64,000 bases of DNA. Origin: an uncultured Lachnospiraceae bacterium. Lineage in GTDB: Bacteria > Bacillota > Clostridia > Lachnospirales > Lachnospiraceae. The position numbers and the translations under genes were made by a program. Shown one piece after another: positions 17,360-27,496 of the stretch. Each line of letters starts with the position of its first letter. Position 1 is the stretch's first letter. Under the pieces are notes generated by a model. That model searched no databases, had not been told where the DNA came from, and saw only the letters and a program-made list of their open reading frames with translations. The stretch lies in contig CAJTSL010000019.1 of assembly GCA_910578845.1 (NCBI GenBank), positions 1 through 64,000 of the forward strand, read 5' to 3'.

Positions 17360-20300
17360 CTATGACGGCTTCGTAAACGGAATCAACATAAACTCAAACA
17401 CAAACGTTTCTTCCTCCAGACGGTACTGCGGATGCAATTTCGGCCCACAGCTATTAGAGCCAATGCCACTCATTGCATAATCAATGCACAAAACCGTACT
17501 GTCCGACTCCTGCAATTGGTAATGATGTGCCGTTCTTTCAAGATCTTCCTGTGCATAAACAGAAGCATTGAAAGAAAATGGTCTCATGGATGCCACCATA
17601 AGGCCGTACCTCCCATTCGATAATTCCACATAATCACAGTCATAGTGGCTGCCGTTTTCCTGCGGGCGAATATAATCCTCATGCATCTTATCGACCGTTG
17701 TCCGGTACAGGCCGTGGCTTGACGCCCGATGCTTATCGCAATAGCTCTCCATCGGCCCCATCCCATAGTAAGAAACGTTCCTAAACTCCTGTCCCAAGAA
17801 GAGCCGTATGCCAAACCTCGGCAGACCGGGAAACTCCATGTCCCGTTTGACTTGCATCGTCACGCTAATCGCCCCGTTTTTATCTATGCTCCATTTCGCC
17901 TCCATAAACAACATTCTCTGGACGGACGCAGCCAAAACTGCCATTGTACTGCAAAGCGTCACTTCATCTTTGCTCTGCCAGATCACGAAACCATAAGCTC
18001 TTGTATACGCCTCATCGTATCTTGCCCGCTTCCATTCTAATCCGGCATACATGTCGTTATCTGTGAGCGCCCTCCAAATATTGCATTCCATCGGATGGTG
18101 CAGATATTCTTGTCCTGCATAGCAGATATGGGAGAACATCCCTTTTCTTTTATCATATCTATAAGTAAATCCTCTTCCTTTGCAGATTACCGACATGTCG
18201 TTTTCTTTTACATCAATTTTCTCATCCTCATTCATGATCCGGTTCATCCATTTTAGCGCCGTCTGGTTCCTGCCGTCTGCATTCTTAAGAAGCACCTCAT
18301 CAAAACCAAGCACATGTCCCTTTGGCACCAATGGCATTGCTACCGCTGCTTGATAGATCAATTTCAAATAAGCCCGTCCGGTATTGGGCACAATGATATC
18401 CAGGCAAGCTTGCGCCTCACCATGTGGCGCAATGGAAAATCCCGGTATTTCTCCCGTCTCCACGCAGACGCCATCACAGCTTACTTCATAACGGATGGCA
18501 GCATAATCCCTAAAATCCAAGAAATCCATGTAATTGTGTATTTTTATTGCTTTTCTTTCTGCATCATAGGAGACGGCTCTTGCCGGCCTGTATACGTTTT
18601 TGTATTCTAAAAGGCCCGTGTGTGGCGTCCGGTCCGGATATACTAGCCCATCCATACAGAAATTCCCATCATGGATCTTCTCCCCATGGTCTCCGCCATA
18701 ATGATATTTCGTTTTTCCATTCTCTGCTTTCCCATGTGCCACAGCATGATCGCACCATTCCCAAATAAAGCCGCCACATATTCTCTCATCTGCCTGGATC
18801 GCCTCAAAATAATCTTCCAGATCCCCTGGCCCATTCCCCATCGCATGGCAATACTCGACTAAGAGAAACGGCTTACTGCCATCTTTTTCCAAATATTCTT
18901 TTATTTCTTCTAACGCAGGATACATTCTGCTATACAGATCAAGGAACGAATAGTCATAAGAATTATCTTCATCATGGTATCGCGCGCTCTCGTAATGCGT
19001 GACACGCTCTGGGTCATATCCTTTCGTCCATTTGAGAGCTTCTTCAAAGATACATCCATAAGCGCTCTCATTTCCCATAGACCAGATCAGGATGCTCGGG
19101 CGGTTCTTATCCCGTTCTACCATCAGACGGATACGATCCATGACTGCGTCTCTCCAAGCGGGATTATTCGCAATTTGCTCATTCCAGCGGCTGAACCTGC
19201 ATTTGTCCGTATCCTCTTTATAGTAGATGCCAACAGGCCCATGTGCTTCCATATCTGCCTCATCTATGACCATAAATCCATACCGGTCACACAATTGATA
19301 GAAATACGGGGCATTGGGATAGTGGCTTGAACGGATGGCGTTGAAATTATGCTGCTTCATCATCGTCAGATCTTTCATAAGCTGTTCCATGCTGATCGCC
19401 GCGCCTGTGACCGGATCCGAATCATGACGGTTGACGCCGCGGAATTTTATGTTCTGTCCATTTAAGCGCAGTACGCCGTCTTCTATCTTAATGGTCCGAA
19501 AGCCTACATAATCCGTAATCGTCTCTTTCTCCGTTTCGATGATAAGCGTATATAAATACGGCCTTTCAGCGTTCCATAATTGTGCCTGCGAAACCTCTAA
19601 GGAAATCTTTTCCCGCTCTAACATGTTCTCTTCTGCTATTGCCCCGGATGCCACATACTCCCCTTCTTGGTCATACACTGTGGCAACCGTTTCCACAGGC
19701 TGCCCAAAAAAAGATAATTCCAGATCAATTCTTGCATACTTTGCTTCTACCTTCGTTTTCACCCGATAGTCCCTGACCGCCTGCTCCGGTCTTTTCAAGA
19801 GATAAACATCCCGGAAGATCCCGCTCATCCGGAATTTATCCTGATCCTCTAAATAGCTTCCGTCACACCATTTTAAGACAAGCACTGCGATGACATTCTC
19901 CCCTTCTACAAGAGCTTGCGTGACATCGAATTCACTCGTCACATGCGATACCTGGCTATAGCCTATATACTTCTCGTTCAGCCACACATAGAAACACGAG
20001 TCTACGCCCTCGAAATTCAGATAGGCTTTCGGCGCGTCTTCATCTTTCTGATAGTTAAAACGATGCACATATGCCCCGCAAGGCACATCATGCGGCACAA
20101 AAGGCGGGTCAAAAGGAAACGGATAGCGGATATTCGAATACTGATGGCTATCGTACCCCGCCATTTGCCATACGCCCGGCACTTTCATTTCATCGAAATC
20201 CGAGGCGTCATATCGCACTGCATAAAAAGCCTCCCGCACATCATAAATGCTTTCATAATACCTGAATTTCCAATTGCCGTTTAAGCATTGCAGCCGATCG

Positions 20301-20422
20301 GATGCTTCTCTTTGCTCCACCGGGTCATCCATTCTCTTCGATGCCGGCACATAATACGACCTCGCTGGCATAACCCCGTCATGCAGCACTTTCAAATTCT
20401 CATAGAACCTTGGTACAACCAT
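17360..20422 (-). CDS. lacZ: Beta-galactosidase, glycoside hydrolase family 2 (LacZ type)
   Basis: 1020 residues, the normal LacZ length. Order: jelly-roll sugar-binding domain (about 45-215), immunoglobulin-like domain, TIM barrel (about 330-620), then the C-terminal beta-galactosidase small-chain domain. Acid/base Glu is in SMGNESAYG and the nucleophile Glu in LVEYCHAMGNG, both intact, so the enzyme should hydrolyse lactose and related beta-galactosides in the cytoplasm. RBS GGAGG lies eight bases before ATG 20422. It is divergent from an AraC gene at 20616 and followed by a decayed symporter, so lactose uptake must come from another locus if the enzyme is used. Confidence 0.95.
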   Translation of the reverse strand: MVVPRFYENLKVLHDGVMPARSYYVPASKRMDDPVEQREASDRLQCLNGNWKFRYYESIYDVREAFYAVRYDASDFDEMKVPGVWQMAGYDSHQYSNIRYPFPFDPPFVPHDVPCGAYVHRFNYQKDEDAPKAYLNFEGVDSCFYVWLNEKYIGYSQVSHVTSEFDVTQALVEGENVIAVLVLKWCDGSYLEDQDKFRMSGIFRDVYLLKRPEQAVRDYRVKTKVEAKYARIDLELSFFGQPVETVATVYDQEGEYVASGAIAEENMLEREKISLEVSQAQLWNAERPYLYTLIIETEKETITDYVGFRTIKIEDGVLRLNGQNIKFRGVNRHDSDPVTGAAISMEQLMKDLTMMKQHNFNAIRSSHYPNAPYFYQLCDRYGFMVIDEADMEAHGPVGIYYKEDTDKCRFSRWNEQIANNPAWRDAVMDRIRLMVERDKNRPSILIWSMGNESAYGCIFEEALKWTKGYDPERVTHYESARYHDEDNSYDYSFLDLYSRMYPALEEIKEYLEKDGSKPFLLVEYCHAMGNGPGDLEDYFEAIQADERICGGFIWEWCDHAVAHGKAENGKTKYHYGGDHGEKIHDGNFCMDGLVYPDRTPHTGLLEYKNVYRPARAVSYDAERKAIKIHNYMDFLDFRDYAAIRYEVSCDGVCVETGEIPGFSIAPHGEAQACLDIIVPNTGRAYLKLIYQAAVAMPLVPKGHVLGFDEVLLKNADGRNQTALKWMNRIMNEDEKIDVKENDMSVICKGRGFTYRYDKRKGMFSHICYAGQEYLHHPMECNIWRALTDNDMYAGLEWKRARYDEAYTRAYGFVIWQSKDEVTLCSTMAVLAASVQRMLFMEAKWSIDKNGAISVTMQVKRDMEFPGLPRFGIRLFLGQEFRNVSYYGMGPMESYCDKHRASSHGLYRTTVDKMHEDYIRPQENGSHYDCDYVELSNGRYGLMVASMRPFSFNASVYAQEDLERTAHHYQLQESDSTVLCIDYAMSGIGSNSCGPKLHPQYRLEEETFVFEFMLIPFTKPS

Positions 20423-20615
20423 TGTGCTTACCTCCTTTATATTTTGCTTGCAAGATATGTCTAAAATTTCCTGAATGTGGCATCCTTTTTTATGTCCGGT
20501 CTCGCTTAGTAAGGTAATTATATGTTCCCTGGCTATATATTGCTATAAATTCGATTAGACAGAACATGCACAAAATGATACACTATAAAAAATCCACAAG
20601 CAAAGGAGCTTCATC

Positions 20616-21479
20616 ATGTACACTAATGCCGGCTATTTAAACTATTCGCTCATCGATTTAAAAGACAAAACCAAACCTCTCGCCGTAGGAAGCTGTGGCA
20701 CTTATCGCTTAAAGAACCATCCCAAGCTGCCGACATACCGGCCCCGCGGGCGGGTCGATTACCAGATTCTATATGTTTCTGCGGGGATTGCTCACTTTCA
20801 TTTCGACAAGGAAGAAAACAATACGATCGTCACAGCCGGGAACATGGTCCTCTACCGCCCGAAAGAATTTCAGAAATATGAATATTATGGAAAAGATAAA
20901 ACCGAAGTATATTGGATTCATTTCACCGGGAATAACGTGAAGAACATCCTAAGAAGTTATGGGATCAGAGATGATATGCGCGTTTTCTATGTTGGCACTT
21001 CGTTGGAATATACGAGGATTTTCAAACGCACGATTACCGAACTGCAAAGGCGACAGCCTTATTATCAGGAAGTGTTGGTCTTGCTGCTAAGACAATTGTT
21101 TATCGCAATCCATAGAAAAGTCACAAAAGAGCGCAAATTAAGAAACGAATACATGGATACAGAAATGGATATCGCCGCTCAGTATTTCAATGATAACTAT
21201 AATACGGATATCCATATTGAAGATTATGCTGCCTCTAGGGGCATGAGCGTCAGTTGGTTCATACGCAATTTTAAACAATATACCGGCTCGACGCCCATGC
21301 AATATATTGTCTCCATCCGCATTACGAATGCGCAAATGCTCCTAGAGACGACATCCTATTCCGTTTCGGAAATCGGACGGATCGTCGGATATGAGAATCC
21401 TCTATATTTTAGCAGGTTATTCCACAAGCAGATAGGATTCTCGCCCTCCGAATACCGCAAGAAAGCACTGGGAAAATGA
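20616..21479 (+). CDS. AraC-family regulator, probable activator of the divergent beta-galactosidase
   Basis: 287 residues. N-terminal cupin arm with HFHFDKEENNTIVTAGNMVL and an EVYWIHFTG strand (about 40-150), then the AraC double HTH (about 180-285; IEDYAASRGMSVSWFIRNFK and the signature VSEIGRIVGYENPLYFSRLF). RBS AAGGAG precedes ATG by seven bases. It diverges from lacZ across 193 bp, the classical arrangement for an AraC/MsmR/RafR-type activator of a sugar gene. It ends 2 bp from the trpB2 stop codon (convergent), with no room for a terminator. Confidence 0.9.
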   Translation: MYTNAGYLNYSLIDLKDKTKPLAVGSCGTYRLKNHPKLPTYRPRGRVDYQILYVSAGIAHFHFDKEENNTIVTAGNMVLYRPKEFQKYEYYGKDKTEVYWIHFTGNNVKNILRSYGIRDDMRVFYVGTSLEYTRIFKRTITELQRRQPYYQEVLVLLLRQLFIAIHRKVTKERKLRNEYMDTEMDIAAQYFNDNYNTDIHIEDYAASRGMSVSWFIRNFKQYTGSTPMQYIVSIRITNAQMLLETTSYSVSEIGRIVGYENPLYFSRLFHKQIGFSPSEYRKKALGK

Positions 21480-21481
21480 CA

Positions 21482-22870
21482 TTACGATTCATTCCCAGGG
21501 AATTTGGGGATGCCTGCAAGCCCTTTTGCCAGATCTTCGTCTGAAGGGATATAATCATTCATTTCCCCGTTGTTATAGCGCTCATAAGCTACCATATCAA
21601 AATAGCCTGTTCCGGTAAGGCCAAAGAGAATTGTCTTCTCTTCTCCTGTTTCCTTGCATCGTAAAGCTTCATCCATTGCTACTTTAATCGCATGTGAGCT
21701 TTCCGGTGCAGGCAGGATGCCTTCCACCTTCGCAAACTCTTCCGCTGCCTTGAATACAGACGTCTGCTCCACGCTGACCGCTTCCATGTAACCGTCCGCA
21801 TATAACTGCGACAGCACCGAGCTCATGCCATGATAGCGCAATCCGCCCGCATGGTTTGCTGACGGGATAAAGCCGCTGCCCAAAGTATACATCTTCGCAA
21901 GCGGACAGACTTTACCGGTATCACAGAAATCATATACGTATTTTCCTCTTGTAAGGCTAGGACAGGATGCCGGTTCAACTGCTACGAACCGGTAATCAGC
22001 CTCTCCTCTTAATTTTTCACCCATGAAAGGAGAGATCAGGCCGCCCAGGTTGGAGCCTCCTCCCGCGCACCCAATGATCACATCCGGCTTAATGCCATAT
22101 TTATCCATTGCCGTCTTGGTTTCTAAGCCGATGACCGTCTGGTGAAGGAGCACCTGCGTCAATACGGAGCCTAACACATAGCGATACCCTTCTTTCATCG
22201 TAGCAGCTTCCACCGCTTCCGAAATAGCACATCCAAGGCTTCCTGACGTACCCGGGAATTCCTCCAGAATCTTTCGCCCGACCTTCGTCGTATCCGAAGG
22301 CGACGGCGTCACGTTTGCCCCATAAGTCCTCATGACTTCTCTTCGGAAAGGCTTCTGCTCATAAGAACATTTCACCATATAGACCTGACAGTCCAGGCCC
22401 AGATAAGCGCATGCCATAGAGAGCGCCGTTCCCCACTGGCCTGCCCCTGTCTCTGTCGTCACGCCCTTAAGGCCTTGTTTCTTCGCGTAATAAGCCTGCG
22501 CGATGGCTGAGTTGAGCTTATGGCTGCCACTTGTGTTGTTGCCTTCGAATTTATAATAAATTTTAGCGGGTGTCTGCAATTTCTCTTCCAGACAATAAGC
22601 ACGGACCAAAGGAGACGGACGGTACATCTTATAAAACTTTTTGATTTCCTCGGGGATTTCAAAATACGGCGTTTTATCGTCAAGTTCTTGTTTACATAAC
22701 TCTTCACAAAAGACATCGCTCATCTCTTCCAATGTCAGTGGCTCTAAAGTAGCCGGATTTAACAACGGCGCCGGTTTATTCTTCATATCCGCCCGCACGT
22801 TATACCATTGATCAGGCATCTCGTGTTCTTCCAAATAAATTTTATAAGGGATTTTCTTCTCTTCGCTCAT
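21482..22870 (-). CDS. TrpB2-type tryptophan synthase beta chain (stand-alone)
   Basis: 462 residues. Fold-type II PLP enzyme: PLP lysine Lys118 in SGSHKLNSA, active-site loop ETGAGQWG, and phosphate-binding GCAGGGSN. The TrpB2 group is longer at the N-terminus than TrpB1 and lacks the TrpA contact residues; the preamble LEEHEMPDQWYNVRADM is typical of TrpB2. It makes tryptophan from indole and serine, or salvages indole. There is no trpA or other trp gene nearby, which supports the stand-alone salvage role. The ATG at 22870 has GGAGGAG ahead; a GTG 12 bp up overlaps the RBS and was not chosen. Confidence 0.9.
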   Translation of the reverse strand: MSEEKKIPYKIYLEEHEMPDQWYNVRADMKNKPAPLLNPATLEPLTLEEMSDVFCEELCKQELDDKTPYFEIPEEIKKFYKMYRPSPLVRAYCLEEKLQTPAKIYYKFEGNNTSGSHKLNSAIAQAYYAKKQGLKGVTTETGAGQWGTALSMACAYLGLDCQVYMVKCSYEQKPFRREVMRTYGANVTPSPSDTTKVGRKILEEFPGTSGSLGCAISEAVEAATMKEGYRYVLGSVLTQVLLHQTVIGLETKTAMDKYGIKPDVIIGCAGGGSNLGGLISPFMGEKLRGEADYRFVAVEPASCPSLTRGKYVYDFCDTGKVCPLAKMYTLGSGFIPSANHAGGLRYHGMSSVLSQLYADGYMEAVSVEQTSVFKAAEEFAKVEGILPAPESSHAIKVAMDEALRCKETGEEKTILFGLTGTGYFDMVAYERYNNGEMNDYIPSDEDLAKGLAGIPKFPGNES

Positions 22871-22927
22871 GCTCTCCTCCACTTTTTGTCATTTCACAAA
22901 TTTTCTCATCAAACTTACGTCTCTTCT

Positions 22928-22955
22928 ATTATATACGCTTCCCCGCAAATTTCAA
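22928..22955 (-). promoter_or_regulatory. Probable promoter of trpB2
   Basis: Minus strand TTGAAA (22950-22955), 16-bp spacer, TATAAT (22928-22933), about 60 bp before the trpB2 start. Confidence 0.55.
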
Positions 22956-22980
22956 GGAAATAAAAATAGTTCGGAAAGAA

Positions 22981-23009
22981 TTGTATAATTTGCTTCCGTG
23001 CGGTATAAT
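22981..23009 (+). promoter_or_regulatory. Promoter of the BceRS-like operon
   Basis: TTGTAT (22981-22986), 17-bp spacer, TATAAT (23004-23009), 35 bp before the response regulator start and back to back with the trpB2 promoter. Confidence 0.65.
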
Positions 23010-23043
23010 GCCAAAAGCATCATAAGACAGGAGCAATGTATAT

Positions 23044-23733
23044 ATGTTCAAAATATTGATTGTGGAAGATGATCTGGCATTATGTACGGGACTATGTTTC
23101 GAGCTAGATACAAGCGGCTACCTGACCATAGCGGCATATAACTGCCAAAAAGCGCGACAGCTTATAAGAAACGAAAGCTTTGACCTCGCAATCATAGACG
23201 TCAATCTCCCTGACGGAAATGGCTTTGCATTATGTCGGGAAATAAAAGAAACTATCCCGGGTCTTCCCGTGATTTTCCTGACTGCAAACGATTTAGAAGA
23301 AGACGTCCTTGCCGGTTTCGATGTCGGTGCAGACGATTATGTCACCAAGCCGTTCCATATTCAAATCTTAAAGCGCCGTATTGATGTGGCATTGCGCCGG
23401 GCAACACCGGGCAGCCAAACGGATGCCACCTATTTTGACGACGGATTCCTACATCTGGATTTCCAATCGCTTTACGTTGTGCGAAACGATGAAAAAGTGT
23501 CGATCACGCCCAACGAATACAAACTGCTGCGTCTCCTCTTTGCCAATGCGGGGAAGATCGTGACACGGCAGCTTCTCTTAGAAAAACTCTGGGACTGTGA
23601 GCGCAACTACATTGACGACCACACGCTTACGGTGACAATGAACAGGCTACGTGCCAAATTGGAGGATGAAACACATACCTATATCCGGACTGTCAGGGGA
23701 ATGGGCTATATCTGGACAGGAGGCCGCCTATGA
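23044..23733 (+). CDS. OmpR-family response regulator (BceR-like)
   Basis: 229 residues. Receiver domain with EDD at 8-10, Asp52 (AIIDVNLPDGNG) and Lys in VTKPF; C-terminal winged helix ends with TVRGMGYIW. The gene order RR-HK-permease-ATPase and the kinase type point to the Bce group that responds to cell-wall-active peptides. Its stop codon overlaps the kinase start as ATGA. AGGAG precedes ATG by about ten bases. Confidence 0.92.
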   Translation: MFKILIVEDDLALCTGLCFELDTSGYLTIAAYNCQKARQLIRNESFDLAIIDVNLPDGNGFALCREIKETIPGLPVIFLTANDLEEDVLAGFDVGADDYVTKPFHIQILKRRIDVALRRATPGSQTDATYFDDGFLHLDFQSLYVVRNDEKVSITPNEYKLLRLLFANAGKIVTRQLLLEKLWDCERNYIDDHTLTVTMNRLRAKLEDETHTYIRTVRGMGYIWTGGRL

Positions 23734-24761
23734 AGCAGCTATTTGTTAAATTCTTATCAACCAATATCATGCTTTCTATGATTGCATTCTTTCTCATCAT
23801 TTTAGGTCTGTTAAGGGATGCCCTTCCTACCGCTTTCGTATATAATGCCCTTGTTCTATCCGGTTTTGCCATCCTCTTCCTGGCCTTCCTGCAACATCAA
23901 TCCATTAAACGAAAAGAAACCGATTTCGCAAACGCAGTCTGTGAAACGTTAGATATCCTTATGGATGGGCATATGCCAAAAAGCGAGCAGGCATATGAAG
24001 ATTCACAAATCTCCAAGGTACAAGGAAAGCTCTTACAATATCACGACAGGATGTGCGAGAGCGCAAGAGAAAGCATCCGCGATAAGCAGCTCATACAAGA
24101 ACTAGTCAGTGATATCTCCCATCAAGTAAAGACACCGATTGCCAATATCCAAATGTTTACGAATATCCTTCAACAGCATGCATTATCGGAAGAAAAGAGA
24201 AACGAATTCCTAGCCACAATGACAGCACAAATCCATAAGCTAGACTTTCTGATGCAATCATTGATTAAAATGTCCCGCCTAGAGACCGGGACTTTTACCT
24301 TGCATATAGAAAATGCCAGCTTATATGACACAATTGCACAAGCGCTCAATGGCGTCTGGGAAGTTGCCGCGCGCAAAGATATCCGGATTACTGTCACCTG
24401 TGATCCCCAGCTCAAAGTCTGCCATGACACCAAATGGACAGCGGAAGCATTCGGGAATATTCTGGACAATGCGGTAAAGTATACGCCGGAAGGCGGCTCT
24501 ATCCACATCCACGCCTATCCGTGGCAATTTTTCACCCGGATAGATTTTACGGATACCGGGATCGGCATTGCTTCCGGACAATACCATAGCGTATTCCAGC
24601 GATTCTACCGGGGCGAAGAAGCCGCTGCCAAAGAAGGCGTTGGCCTTGGCCTATACTTAGCACGTGTCATTATCACGAAACAAAAAGGATATATCAGCGT
24701 AACATCTGAGCCTTCGATAGGCTCTACCTTTTCCGTATTCCTATTACATGATAGAACCTAA
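23730..24761 (+). CDS. Intramembrane-sensing histidine kinase (BceS-like)
   Basis: 343 residues. Two N-terminal helices (about 8-27 and 34-55) are joined by a very short outside loop (LLRDALPTAF), so the protein has no extracytoplasmic sensor and must take its signal from within the membrane, usually from the partner ABC permease. His131 lies in DISHQVKTPIAN, the Bce-group H-box. The ATPase domain carries NILDNAVKYTP, DTGIGI and GVGLGLYLAR. It is coupled to the response regulator gene by an ATGA overlap. Confidence 0.92.
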   Translation: MKQLFVKFLSTNIMLSMIAFFLIILGLLRDALPTAFVYNALVLSGFAILFLAFLQHQSIKRKETDFANAVCETLDILMDGHMPKSEQAYEDSQISKVQGKLLQYHDRMCESARESIRDKQLIQELVSDISHQVKTPIANIQMFTNILQQHALSEEKRNEFLATMTAQIHKLDFLMQSLIKMSRLETGTFTLHIENASLYDTIAQALNGVWEVAARKDIRITVTCDPQLKVCHDTKWTAEAFGNILDNAVKYTPEGGSIHIHAYPWQFFTRIDFTDTGIGIASGQYHSVFQRFYRGEEAAAKEGVGLGLYLARVIITKQKGYISVTSEPSIGSTFSVFLLHDRT

Positions 24762-24795
24762 GAGAACATCCCAGATATGGACCCCGTTTGCAATG

Positions 24796-24809
24796 TCACA
24801 AAAATGTAA
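24796..24809 (+). promoter_or_regulatory. BceR-type operator upstream of the exporter genes
   Basis: TCACA-AAAA-TGTAA fits the TNACA-N4-TGTAA inverted repeat known for BceR-group regulators. It lies about 70 bp before the permease start and after the kinase stop, so the phosphorylated regulator probably activates the exporter genes from here. The promoter boxes after it are weak, as expected for an activated promoter. Confidence 0.7.
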
Positions 24810-24880
24810 CGATGATGTGCCATATCTGTGACCAATCGGTGGTATTCTCTAAATAATAGGGAACATAGGAGGTAATCAAT

Positions 24881-27472
24881 ATGCAGGATATGTTAAGGAT
24901 CCTCACAAGGCGGAATTTCACCGCTAACAAAAACCGTAACCTAATTGCCGTATTGGCAATTATGCTTTGCACAACTCTTTTTACATCTATCACTACGATC
25001 GGCATAGGAACTGCGCAATCTATCACATTGACTTTTCAAATCCAGAAATTGAGCAAGTCCGACGGTGATTTCCGGTTCATGGATGCCAGCCAATTCGAAA
25101 CCATGCGGCAGGCAGAGTGGATTGCGGAGGCAGGATTGCGCATGCCAGTTGGTTATCTATCCAATGCAAGGCTGCATAACATTGAATTTGACGTATTGGA
25201 TGAAACCCAAGCCGAGCTGACCTTTTGTATGCCAAGCCATGGGAAAACACCCAAGCAGGCCAATGAAATCGTAGCTTCTGACAAAGCTTTGCGCGACTTA
25301 GGCGCAGAGCCGCAAATCGGCGGGGAAGTCACCATTACCTTTAGCGCCCATGGAAAAACCTATACAATGCCAATGATCATATCCGGCTGGTATGAAGCTT
25401 ATAATGACCAGCTTAGCGTAATGTGGAGCGCGCCGGCATTCCGTGATGCAAACCCGGACATTTTCCAATATACCTATCCGGAAGATCATGAACTTGCCGG
25501 GACATATTGGTCTGACATCCTTGCCAAGAACAAAACAAACTTACATGACAAAATGAATGACCTTGCCTGCCTGCTAGAAGATCCAACTGGCAGCCTTCAA
25601 AAACCTGAGCATCTATCGGCTGTCGTAAACACCGTGACAAATCCGACGAAAGACAACGACACTCTTGCCATGATAGCCATTCTGCTTTTGCTCTTCCTAT
25701 TCTGTGGGTACCTGCTAATCTATAACATTTTTGATATCGCCGTTATGCAGGAGATCCGCCGTTTTGGCCTATACCGTACAATCGGTATGAGCCGTAAGCA
25801 AGTGAAGAGCCTGATGAACCGGCAGACGCTATGGCTCTCTTGCATCGGGATCCCTTTTGGCCTTTTGGCCGGCTTCCTCATCGGCAAGGCTACGATACCG
25901 CAAATTATGGATTATTTCGATACCGAATATCAAAATATTGCTGTAGACGTCTCCCCGTCCCCGCTTATATTTTTAGGCGGCAGCTTATTATCAGCATTAA
26001 CGATATTCATCAGTACCCGCAAACCTATTAAAATAGCTGCAAACACGCCGCCCATTGAAGCATTCCGCTATGTGGAAAGCCGGGCAGGAAAACGAGCTTC
26101 CCGGAAAAGCTGCGCCTTTACCAGCCTGGCAAGGCTTGCCTGGTCTAATCTTGGCCGCAACAAGCGCCGCAGCGCATTTATCGTGACATCCCTAACGCTC
26201 TGCATCGTGCTTTTCAATTGTGTGGGAACGGCAGCTTCAAGCATGGATATCGAAAAACAGACATCGTATATGATGCGTACCGATTTCGCCATTGTCAATA
26301 TCGTCAGTACCAATAACACAAAAGGATTCTCTCACCGTAGCGAATCCTTAAAGGAACAAACAATTGCAGACATTGCCGCACAGTCCGGTGTAACGGACGG
26401 TTCGGTGATATACAAAAATACGGCGGAAGATATCAATATCACATATGGTTTCCCGAACGCTTTCTTAGACGAAACCGTTGTGCGTGACGATAATGATCTG
26501 ACTTTTTGTTTTGATGAAGCCTACAGATGCTTTGGCTTAGGAAGCGACGGCAGGCCGCTCTGTAATGTCTATGGCATGGAAGAAGTAGCGATTGCCCGCA
26601 TGGATTTGCGGGAAGGAGAACTTGACGCTCATACGCTCTATGAAGAAATGGAAAATGGCAAGGGCGTTCTTGTCGGCGTAAACGTCAACCGTATTGACAT
26701 GTCCCTGAATGAAATATTTGATATCGTAGACATCGGCGAAACCATTACCGTATACCGAGACGGCGAACCAATCATGGAATTGCCAGTGCTTGCAAAAGCT
26801 GCCATTAACGGTGACGACATAGAAATCGGCTACACCTGTAACGGGCCAAATGAAGTAGGCGGTGATGGCTTATTCCTATACATGCCGGCCAATCTATATG
26901 TAAGCCTATACGATGAACCGTCAATCTATAAATATGCTTTCAATGTGGAAGAGACATATCAGGCGGATATGTCCGCTTACTTAGACAACTACCGGGAAGA
27001 AACAGACCCTGACATAAACTATCTCTCTTCCAAGGCCGCACGTGACAGCGCCATAAAATTCCGGGACATGATCCGATTTGTGGGCGGTCTGGTAGGCGCC
27101 ATTTTTGGCATTGCCGGCGTACTGAATCTGACCAATACGATCATCACCTCCATTTTGATCCGCAGGCATGAATTCGCCACCATGCAAAGCATCGGCATGA
27201 CTAACAAACAGTTGACGAAAATGATGCTGCTAGAAGGCCTCTGCTATGCAGCAGGATCCTGTATCGTCAGCCTGGCGGTTGCAACGGCCCTAAACCTTAC
27301 GCTAGTCAAAGGCATACTAAGCTCCATGTGGACATTCACATTCCGCTTCACGCTCATGCCCGCAATAGCGACCAGCATAATATTGCTTGCCATATCATGC
27401 ATCATCCCCGTGCTGACACTGCGCCACTTCTACAAAGGAAGCATCGTGGAACAGCTCCGGGTAGTACAATGA
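24881..27472 (+). CDS. FtsX-family ABC permease (peptide detoxification/sensing type)
   Basis: 863 residues. Helix 1 at about 22-45, a large outside domain (about 50-250), three helices around 265-370, a second FtsX core starting near residue 425 (ARLAWSNLGRNKRRSAFIVT), a second outside domain (about 455-730) and a final three-helix set (740-850). The repeated FtsX cores with two large outside domains make it longer than BceB itself (about 650), closer to MacB-like/two-core permeases of Firmicutes. It should form a complex with the ATPase downstream and the intramembrane kinase. AGGAGG precedes ATG by ten bases. The ATPase gene follows after 130 bp containing a repeat element. Confidence 0.88.
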   Translation: MQDMLRILTRRNFTANKNRNLIAVLAIMLCTTLFTSITTIGIGTAQSITLTFQIQKLSKSDGDFRFMDASQFETMRQAEWIAEAGLRMPVGYLSNARLHNIEFDVLDETQAELTFCMPSHGKTPKQANEIVASDKALRDLGAEPQIGGEVTITFSAHGKTYTMPMIISGWYEAYNDQLSVMWSAPAFRDANPDIFQYTYPEDHELAGTYWSDILAKNKTNLHDKMNDLACLLEDPTGSLQKPEHLSAVVNTVTNPTKDNDTLAMIAILLLLFLFCGYLLIYNIFDIAVMQEIRRFGLYRTIGMSRKQVKSLMNRQTLWLSCIGIPFGLLAGFLIGKATIPQIMDYFDTEYQNIAVDVSPSPLIFLGGSLLSALTIFISTRKPIKIAANTPPIEAFRYVESRAGKRASRKSCAFTSLARLAWSNLGRNKRRSAFIVTSLTLCIVLFNCVGTAASSMDIEKQTSYMMRTDFAIVNIVSTNNTKGFSHRSESLKEQTIADIAAQSGVTDGSVIYKNTAEDINITYGFPNAFLDETVVRDDNDLTFCFDEAYRCFGLGSDGRPLCNVYGMEEVAIARMDLREGELDAHTLYEEMENGKGVLVGVNVNRIDMSLNEIFDIVDIGETITVYRDGEPIMELPVLAKAAINGDDIEIGYTCNGPNEVGGDGLFLYMPANLYVSLYDEPSIYKYAFNVEETYQADMSAYLDNYREETDPDINYLSSKAARDSAIKFRDMIRFVGGLVGAIFGIAGVLNLTNTIITSILIRRHEFATMQSIGMTNKQLTKMMLLEGLCYAAGSCIVSLAVATALNLTLVKGILSSMWTFTFRFTLMPAIATSIILLAISCIIPVLTLRHFYKGSIVEQLRVVQ

Positions 27473-27496
27473 TACCTGGATCCTATCATAAATAAT

